In this document: positions 57,592 through 64,000 of the stretch, piece by piece | How the letters are laid out: each line of letters opens with the position of its first letter | How positions within the stretch are numbered: position 1 is the first letter of the stretch | Origin: Pleurostoma richardsiae | Taxonomy: Eukaryota; Ascomycota; Sordariomycetes; Calosphaeriales; Pleurostomataceae | Direction: 5' to 3' | Length of the DNA: 64,000 nucleotides | Assembly (NCBI GenBank): GCA_030052745.1 | Contig: JANBVO010000070.1 | Location: forward strand, 41,493-105,492 | Translations under genes and position numbers: made by a program | Notes under the pieces: model-generated | The model's database searches: none | Seen by the model: the letters and a program-made list of their open reading frames with translations, nothing else | What the model was told of the DNA's origin: nothing

Positions 57592-57634
57592 GTACCAGAT
57601 CGGTACGGCATCTGTACCGTATGTACAGGAGTAC
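57592..57634. repeat. Five GTAC sites in 43 bp
   Basis: GTAC at 57592, 57603, 57614, 57623 and 57631 (spacing 11, 11, 9, 8). By chance about one is expected per 256 bp. Confidence 0.6.
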
Positions 57635-57955
57635 AGGGATCTGCCGAACATCTGCACAGCCAGCAGATCCCCCATGGACCCCTGTTCAGGGAGGCGTCCG
57701 CTTTTCGTGTCCCACCAGCAGCTTTAGCGGCTCTGATGGCTGCCCTTTAATCTGCCGCGGGCGTACAGAGTACATCTCCAAGAGACACGAGGAGGATGAC
57801 ATTGAATTGAGGGTTTCCCATCTGAAAAGCCGTCTCACAGCGTCTCAGGGTAATGATCAGTTGGCCGTTGATCATGGGCTTGGTAGGAGAGTGTTTTCCC
57901 GTTTGTTGCGCAAGAGCACAGTTGGAACCTGAGGCAATTTATTTGGGACTGGTTG

Positions 57956-58000
57956 GTACCTCCGTGTAAGTGTGTACGGGGGTACAGAGGTACAAGGTAC
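57956..58000. repeat. Second GTAC array (GGTACA-type)
   Basis: GTAC at 57956, 57974, 57982, 57990 and 57997; the last four are 7-8 nt apart and read as GGTACAGA-GGTACAA-GGTACAT, a short imperfect tandem repeat. Confidence 0.6.
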
Positions 58001-58850
58001 ATCGGCCTGCGGCGGGTCGACCCTGCCCCACGGCGCACCTCCCGTCCGTCCTCCCTTCAACGCCGCCCCACCTCCACCTCCCCCGGACATGGAATGTATA
58101 CCCAACCATCTCCAACTCCACGCTTCTTCATTCCCATTTCGATTCTCTTCCCACCGCCGCCACTCTCTTTCACGGTCGCGCACCTCTTTTTCAGGGCTCT
58201 CACGCTCCATCATTCATTCTTTTTGCCCTTTTGGGGTCTGGCACTGCTTCGTTCTCTTCCTGCGCGTGGTCCGACCCGGCCTTGGGACATTCCTCTCGAG
58301 TTCCCTCCTGCTCCTCGTGACCTGGTCTGCGTATCCAACTCTTCTCCAGGCCCGCCTCAGCTTCACCACCGAGCATCAACGGGCACCACCGCTCCTTCTT
58401 CTTCACGACCAGCCTCGTCCTTTACCACATTGCCATTCATTTCTCTGTGTTGATCGCACTCGTTTCTTGACGTCAAGTCCAATCGCAGACTTCGTTTCCC
58501 TCAGTGTTGAACACTCGACTCTTTCGCACGTCATCACACCTTTTGGCCGAGCCACCTCACAGGATAAACCCGACAGGATCCAGAACCACGTCGTCGCACA
58601 AGACCTCTGCTCACGACATACCCACAGCGATCTGAATCCCGTCTGGCCATCCTTTTTACTTCATCACATTTTGGCCTGTTTCCCCAAGCTGGGAAGTTTT
58701 GTTCAGCAGCGCAAACCGACCACACCCGTGGTTCCAACCGACTTCGCACAGGTCAGCTCAGGCCAGTGAGCGAGCCTCACATTCAGAACAACATCTCCGT
58801 CTGGAAACACCTGTCACTATCTCCCGCGAAAAAGTGAATTTCATTCTGAC

Positions 58851-59225
58851 CAGTCGTTGACAACCGTTGCTGCTCGTTCATAGCAGCCACCGAAGTTGGT
58901 CGCGACTACCCATCAGGGCCTCAACAGAGGGCACACCAGGGCTGTCCATCCCAACTTCACCTCACATCACCTCAGAGCAGTCGTTGACAACCGCTGCTCG
59001 TTAACAGCAATCACCACGGTTCGCAACTACCTCAAGGGTGTTCATCCCCTCTGAGCAGTCGTTGAGAACCGCAGCTCTCTAACAGCAACCATCAGAGTCG
59101 ATCGCGAATACCACAAGAGTGTTCGTCTCAACTTTGGTCGTTGACAACTGCTGCTCGTTTACAGCAATCACCGCACTTCGCAACTGCCCTGAGGGTATTT
59201 GTCCCAACTTCACCTCGCATCCCCA
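58851..59225 (+). repeat. Four diverged tandem copies in the leader of the DUF1996 gene
   Basis: Copies start at 58851, 58978, 59056 and 59136 with CAGTCGTTGACAACCG (or GGTCGTTGACAACTG), followed each time by GCTGCTCGTTxACAGCAA, then CACCxxxxTTCGCAACTACC and GTCCCAACTTCACCTC. Spacing is 127, 78 and 80 bp, so later copies are shorter. Each unit contains a short inverted repeat (GCTGCTCG...ACAGCA) that could fold. They end 60 bp before the ATG at 59283, so they are probably transcribed. Confidence 0.7.
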
Positions 59226-59282
59226 CCAGCCACCTTCGCCCTTACTCACTTTGGAGTGAACAAGGTCTAGAACATCAGCAAG

Positions 59283-61161
59283 ATGAAGTTCAAGGATCTG
59301 TTCGCTTGCCTTGCCATCATCTGCGGCGCTCAGGTCCACGCCTTCTGGCGTATGCCCTGTCAGCGCAGTGGTATAGCGAGGATCGACCCTCTCATGGCCT
59401 TCAACGAAATTGGCCAGCACGTTCACACTATCCATGGATCCTCTGGTGAGTTTCTCTCACAGAAACGTGCCTCCTTCATTCGCCTATTGGCACGTCTCTA
59501 TCATCTGAGATATATGTTCCAGCATGGACCACATCATTAACAATCGCGGCAGAATTCTCGGAGACTGCTACATATGACGACCTCGTCAGTGCTAACTGCA
59601 CCTCTTGTGGAGTGACCCAAGATAAGTCTGTCTATTGGGCTCCAGCCCTCTACTTCCAGGACAACTCGACTGGAGAGTTCACGCTTGTCGAGCAGGTTGG
59701 CGGCATCTTAGCGTAAGTTGCTTTTGTCTTAGTCCGTCATCTTTCAGCGCTCTATTCTTTTCTCACTCAGGCGTCTCAGCCACCCACACTGGCAAACAAC
59801 AAGGATTACACAAGATGCGCAATATCATTGGGGCTTTGTTTTAACATTCAAACTGACCAGCTCCTCTGCAGGTACTATTTCTTGAATTCGCTCCCGGGAG
59901 AAAACATCACCGCGTTCCCCGAAGGTTTCCGCATGATTGCTGGAAACAGCCTGCGCCGGAACTACACCGCAGGTGATGGGAACGCCGCCAACCCAGATCC
60001 ACCCAAGTCGGAGTGGGCGGCGCTCGGGCAGACTGATCAAGACACTCTATCTCAGCGAGCTCTTGGTTTCAACTGCCTGTGGTACAATAATCCCGCGGGC
60101 GACGAAGCCTCGCTCTACCGCCACTTCCTCCCAGACAAAACGTACACAGACGCCCACTGCCCTAACGGACTCAGGCTGGAGCTGATGTTCCCTTCCTGTT
60201 GGAACGGCAAGGATCTCGATTCGACAGACCACAAGTCCCACGTCGCTTATCCGGATCTTGTCATAACTGGAAATTGCCCAGACGACTTCCCAGTCCGTTT
60301 TCCTGGTCTTTTCTACGAAATAATCTGGAATACCTATGCGTTCAAGGATACCCCCGGCAGATTTGTGCTCGCGAACGGAGATCCTTTAGGTATGCGCTCC
60401 AGAGTTGTCCGATTTTGTTCCAAGCTGACCACTTCCTAGGCTATGGATACCATGGTGACTTCATGATGGGCTGGAAGGAAGAGATCCTGCAGGAAGCCGT
60501 CAATGTCTGCACCAATGGATCCGGTAAGATCGCCGACTGCCCAGTATTTACCGACGTGGAGGACACCGCCCTTCCGGGAGAGTGTCAGATGCCTCTCCCG
60601 GCGAACCTGGCGAAAGAGAACGTTGTCAGCGTGGCTGGTACGCTCCCAGGGAACGTCGCGATCCAGTATGGCCCTCAACAAGCCACGCTCGGTGTCCAGG
60701 CCACAGATGCCACTTCACCCACCACTGCCGTATCGATTCCGACCCTCAGCTTCTCTGTCGCCCAGGTCAACACAGCAGGCACATACGGGGTTGGCGATGT
60801 ACTGCATTCTACCACCACCACATCCACGTCCATAACCAGCCCGGCAGCCACTCCTTTGATCGCAGGTGTCACCATGGCCAAGGGAGCTGATCCTGTCCCG
60901 GCCTTACCGAGCTCGCCGTCGTCACCAAGCACGACTTCTGCTCCAGTTGCGACTGATTCCGGCTTGTCATATGACGTTATCAGCACCCAGTATCTCACCA
61001 ATGGCCCCATTGTCTCGGAGATTGTCTGGGAGGAGGCGATCGTCTATGTCACCGAGACGGACGCAGTCACAAGCACTATTCTTGTGACAGCAACTGCTCC
61101 CGCGAAAGTCCGTCGTGGTTCTCATCTTCACCGTCATCGACACGTCCATGGGCGTCGGTAG
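59283..61161 (+). CDS. Secreted DUF1996 protein
   Basis: Four exons (59283..59445, 59553..59712, 59872..60389, 60440..61161), 520 residues. Signal peptide MKFKDLFACLAIICGAQVHA, then FWRMPCQRSGIARIDPL, the signature start of DUF1996. The domain continues with QHVHTIHGSSEFS, CTSCGVTQDKSVYWAPALYF, CPNGLRLELMFPSCWNGKDLDS, HVAYPD and GYGYHGDFMMGW, all strongly conserved in filamentous fungi. After about residue 320 comes a Ser/Thr-rich, low-complexity tail, probably glycosylated, and a His/Arg-rich end (HLHRHRHVHGRR). Some DUF1996 members are reported from cell-wall or secreted fractions; the biochemical role is unknown. The leader carries the tandem repeats described above. Confidence 0.93.
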
Positions 61162-62035
61162 TAGTGCGGTGCTGGATATGGGACCGGATCTTTGATCCAG
61201 ACAAACGTGGCCCGTATCTTCCAAGGGATATCTTTTGAAATGGCCAGCTCTTGATTTTGCAATTTTTGGGGATTTTACTGCGTTTTGATGACAAAGGGAA
61301 GCTTTAGGAGAGGCATGTCGGCTTATTGCGGACAATTTGCTATGGGACGAAGCTTAGCCCATATGGGGATCGAAGAAGCTCTTTTTCGCGTGGAGGTGCA
61401 TTGACTGCAACCACCAACAAACCAGATGGGTGTTTGCGGTGTTAAGGCTTTGAACATGCATCGGCATGGTTTGCATTTGCATGAATCTCGATACCTCTGA
61501 GTTGTCCTTCGAGTTGAGGAAATGAAAATGACTTTTTTTGAGTTCCACTATTCCCATGCTTTTGATGCTGTGAGTAGAGGGAAGGAAGTCTCGAAGGGGC
61601 GCGCGACGGCCTCACTCGATGGGCTCATTCTCAACACCAGGCTTGAGCCACGTTCCAATAACTACTCTCAACGGCAATGGCGGTATTGCTAGCTGCAGCA
61701 TCTGATCTCTTTTGGGACTTCCTAGTGGTCCGCCATTCATGGTGGTCATGCATTGCGCTCATTGTGTCTCGCTCTGGAATGAAGTCGCTCGAAGCGACAC
61801 ATTCCAGTCGGCCAGTGGCCACAACAGGCAGAACAAGTCGTAGAGAAAGCTCCAGCACCTAGTTTATTCTCCGAAATCTTTCTCTCGTGGGTTATCTTTA
61901 CTCGTCTCACAACATTGAGTTGGACAGGCTCCTCAAGGATACGATTGAGGCGTGCTCTCTCCATTGTCGTCCAACTGACCATTGAATCTGGTGATGGCCT
62001 TATTCTAAGCTTCCCTTCACAGGCGCAACAATAAG
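61162..62035. promoter_or_regulatory. Spacer upstream of the right-edge gene
   Basis: 874 bp with no supported gene. TTCCCTTCACAG ending at 62022 looks like a 3' splice site only 13 nt before the ATG at 62036, so the downstream gene may have an intron in its 5' UTR or a missing first coding exon. Confidence 0.4.
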
Positions 62036-64000
62036 ATGAGGCTAGCACGCCACATGGTGTTGTGGTCGAGGGACACCCAGGCCGCGCAGGCAACGGGTGG
62101 CTCAACAACGTCAACTGGACTGCCTCTGGGTGCGGTCATCGGCATCGTGCTGGCAGCAACGGCAATATTGTGCATAGGCCTGGCTTTCATATGCATCTGG
62201 CTGTCGCGCAAGAAGGCGTTGCGCGAGGAGCAGGACGTGGACGTTGAGGGCGACGTCGTCATCAGCTACGACGCCGGCATCATCACCGCCGCAGAGCTCA
62301 ACCGGTCGCCCAGGAAGAAAATCCGCAAGCGCAGCCTATCCAAGAACGGCATCTCGGTCGACGGCTTCTCGCTGCACAGCAAGGGCTCCCTCTCGACCCT
62401 GCAGGCCTCTCAGTCTTACCGGCAGTCCTTCCATCTGTTCTCCGCGGCCACCGGGGCCGCCCGGCCGCCGTCGCACCAGCGGCACAGCAGGCACAGCCGG
62501 CGCCCGTCGAACTCGTGGATCGACGGGGACGCCATCCACGGGCCCCGGGTCGTCAAGCGGAGAGACTCGTGGAGAAGGTCGATCCGTGACTCGTGGCCGC
62601 TCAGGAACCTGAGCATGATGCGGCCCACGCTGCCGAAGCTGCAGGACGCGGGCCAGGGGCAGAGCCTGTCGCAGGAGCGGCTGAGCCAGCAGCAACGTGA
62701 GAGCCTGGAGCAGCAGCAGCGACAGAGCTTCGAGCAGCGCCAGGCCTACCAGCACCAGCAGCAGTACCAGCACCAGCGCCAGCAGGAGCAGCTTCAGATG
62801 TCCAGCGCGATGCCCGATCCTTTCACCATCCCGCCCCGGATGCTGCCGCAGCCGCCACACCCGGTGCTGCTGACGGGAGGCCGCGAGACGATGGCCTGCG
62901 AGGACCCGAACTTGACTTTCAACCTGGAGCAGGCGCAGAGGGACGCCATCATCGCCGCCACGCCCACGTGCCGGCGCTCGATGCAGCCGCGGGCGCCGAG
63001 GAGGAGGCAGTCCTCCACGGACTCGACGCTGTCGGAGATTCTGCGGTCGACGGAGAGGAGGCTGCAGGAGGGAGGCACCAGCGGCGTCGCCCGGCGCAAC
63101 AGGGCCAACTCGTCGCCGTCCAAGTCGCTCAGCAGAGATAACTTCCACGCTAGGAGCAACTCCTTGGCGGGCGGGCAGAACATCTATGTGCCTCGCCTGC
63201 GGACACCGAGCCCGACGAAGCACCATGCCAGCCCGACCAAGACGAGCCCCGTGAAGTCATCACTCATCCAGCCCCCGCCGGTGGTGCTCAGCCACGGAAG
63301 GCAGGCCTCGCAGTCCTCAGTGGTCTCCGAGCCCGACAGCCTCAGAGACGACGCAGCCGCGGGAGCAGAGGTACAGACCGGCCTTTCTAGTCCCAGTAGG
63401 ACCGCCCGCGCCAGCGAGACCGAGGATCGGCGGCGGCGGTCGCGCTCCGAGTCCATGACAAGCAGCGTCTCGTCTGCTCTCTCGACGCTCTACAGTGAGG
63501 ACGAGACGGAAGGGGCAGCCGGAAAGACTCCAACCGCGGCTGGCAGCACCACGAACCACGCCGGCAACCACCGGATGGGCCATGTTCTGGCCGCCATCAC
63601 CAACGATCCCTTTGTCGCGACGACGCCCACCAAATCTGGGACGCCAGTGACGATGCGTACGCCGTCATCCGCCCCCGTCAGCCGGGGCACAAGTCGATAC
63701 GCCGTGCTCAACAACCAGAGCAAGGCGGGCCACCTCTCCCTGCCCCCGCCGCTGGCGACGTCCAGCACCGGGGGACCGAACCCCCTGGGCACCATCTCCG
63801 GCAACTCCAAGCTCCTAACCGGCTCCCCGACCCGCAAGCCTCGAAACGGCGGCGGCGGCGGTGGTCCCCTCAGCGGCAGCGGCAGCGTCGCCGCCGCCAA
63901 CGACCTGTACAAGCTCGTCTCGGGGCCCCCGCGCCACGCCCAGGCCTCCCGCTCGGTGATCATGGTCGCGCCCGGCGGCGCCACGGCGGGGGCCAAGACC
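62036..64000 (+). CDS. Single-pass membrane protein with long basic Ser-rich tail, 3' end cut by window edge
   Basis: 655 codons open to the right edge without a stop. A short N-terminal segment (Gly/Ser/Thr-rich, about 17-28) precedes one hydrophobic helix (about 31-56, GAVIGIVLAATAILCIGLAF) and a basic stop-transfer SRKK. The rest is cytoplasmic and disordered: a Gln-rich stretch (about 212-255), many RRxS-type sites and SPT/SPS motifs suited to kinases, and a poly-Gly run near residue 604. The layout recalls fungal SKG6/AXL2- or Mid2-like surface proteins involved in polarity and wall signalling, but the diagnostic extracellular part is absent or lies in an upstream exon. GC content is high throughout. 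Function is not assigned. Confidence 0.7.
   Translation, partial: MRLARHMVLWSRDTQAAQATGGSTTSTGLPLGAVIGIVLAATAILCIGLAFICIWLSRKKALREEQDVDVEGDVVISYDAGIITAAELNRSPRKKIRKRSLSKNGISVDGFSLHSKGSLSTLQASQSYRQSFHLFSAATGAARPPSHQRHSRHSRRPSNSWIDGDAIHGPRVVKRRDSWRRSIRDSWPLRNLSMMRPTLPKLQDAGQGQSLSQERLSQQQRESLEQQQRQSFEQRQAYQHQQQYQHQRQQEQLQMSSAMPDPFTIPPRMLPQPPHPVLLTGGRETMACEDPNLTFNLEQAQRDAIIAATPTCRRSMQPRAPRRRQSSTDSTLSEILRSTERRLQEGGTSGVARRNRANSSPSKSLSRDNFHARSNSLAGGQNIYVPRLRTPSPTKHHASPTKTSPVKSSLIQPPPVVLSHGRQASQSSVVSEPDSLRDDAAAGAEVQTGLSSPSRTARASETEDRRRRSRSESMTSSVSSALSTLYSEDETEGAAGKTPTAAGSTTNHAGNHRMGHVLAAITNDPFVATTPTKSGTPVTMRTPSSAPVSRGTSRYAVLNNQSKAGHLSLPPPLATSSTGGPNPLGTISGNSKLLTGSPTRKPRNGGGGGGPLSGSGSVAAANDLYKLVSGPPRHAQASRSVIMVAPGGATAGAKT

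Larger units (their letters stand above)
55506..59282. other. Large gene-poor region with GTAC clusters and leader repeats
   Basis: About 3.8 kb without a gene I can support. Near 55506 lies the J-protein promoter. Between 55800 and 58000 the palindrome GTAC recurs far more often than expected. From about 58030 to 58770 the plus strand is strongly pyrimidine-rich and carries a 265-codon frame that looks like leader sequence, not protein. From 58851 to 59225 there are four diverged repeats leading to the DUF1996 start. The last 1.2 kb probably include the 5' UTR and promoter of that gene. Confidence 0.55.

Noticed and set aside
57972-58769. 265-codon plus-strand open frame as a protein gene
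   Set aside because: Composition simply mirrors C/T-rich DNA (Ser, Leu, Pro, His, Phe), no domain, no signal peptide; better explained as leader sequence.

Overview
The window is nuclear DNA of a filamentous ascomycete (Pezizomycotina). The evidence is: genes split by 50-160 nt GT-AG introns with CTAAC/CTGAC-type branch points; four Zn2Cys6 regulators; PDR-type ABC and sugar-porter MFS transporters; plant-cell-wall glycosidases; and a 2EXR-domain protein. A CTACCTAGGTAG palindrome in one spacer is, from memory, common in Sordariomycetes, but I cannot name a genus. Exon structures were built by hand; each spliced model was checked for reading phase across every junction.

Layout. (1) 1-1046: 2EXR-domain gene running off the left edge. 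(2) 2.6-11.7 kb: ten-exon PDR/ABC-G efflux pump divergent from a short-chain dehydrogenase, followed by a Zn2Cys6 factor. (3) 12.2-15.0 kb: a small hypothetical protein and an isochorismatase-like hydrolase broken by indels. (4) 16.1-38.1 kb: a carbohydrate-use block with a secreted GH28, sugar porter / Zn2Cys6 factor (divergent pair), intracellular GH51 arabinofuranosidase, secreted FAD oxidase (BBE/AA7-like), second sugar porter / Zn2Cys6 factor (divergent pair), and an intracellular PA14-containing GH3 beta-glucosidase. (5) 38.6-48.1 kb: cytochrome P450 divergent from an APC permease, then a type-B carboxylesterase divergent from a fourth Zn2Cys6 factor. (6) 48.6-55.5 kb: conserved housekeeping genes (SmD3, an Mmc1-like mitochondrial protein, a Ubc7-type E2, a Swa2/auxilin-like J protein). 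(7) 55.5-64 kb: a large gene-poor stretch with GTAC clusters and diverged tandem repeats, a secreted DUF1996 protein, and a single-pass membrane protein running off the right edge.

How the genes may work together (inference). In the 16-38 kb block the products form a complete route: GH28 cuts pectin outside the cell, two porters import oligosaccharides or monosaccharides, GH51 and GH3 (neither with a signal peptide) finish hydrolysis inside, and the oxidase could act on released sugars or aromatic groups outside. Each porter shares a roughly 600 bp promoter with its own regulator. The 38-48 kb block looks like uptake, ester hydrolysis and P450 oxidation of an unknown plant or nitrogenous compound under local control. 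The repeated architecture of a local Zn2Cys6 factor beside a transporter or enzyme is the most distinctive feature of the accessory half; it ends sharply at about 48.1 kb where the conserved block begins.
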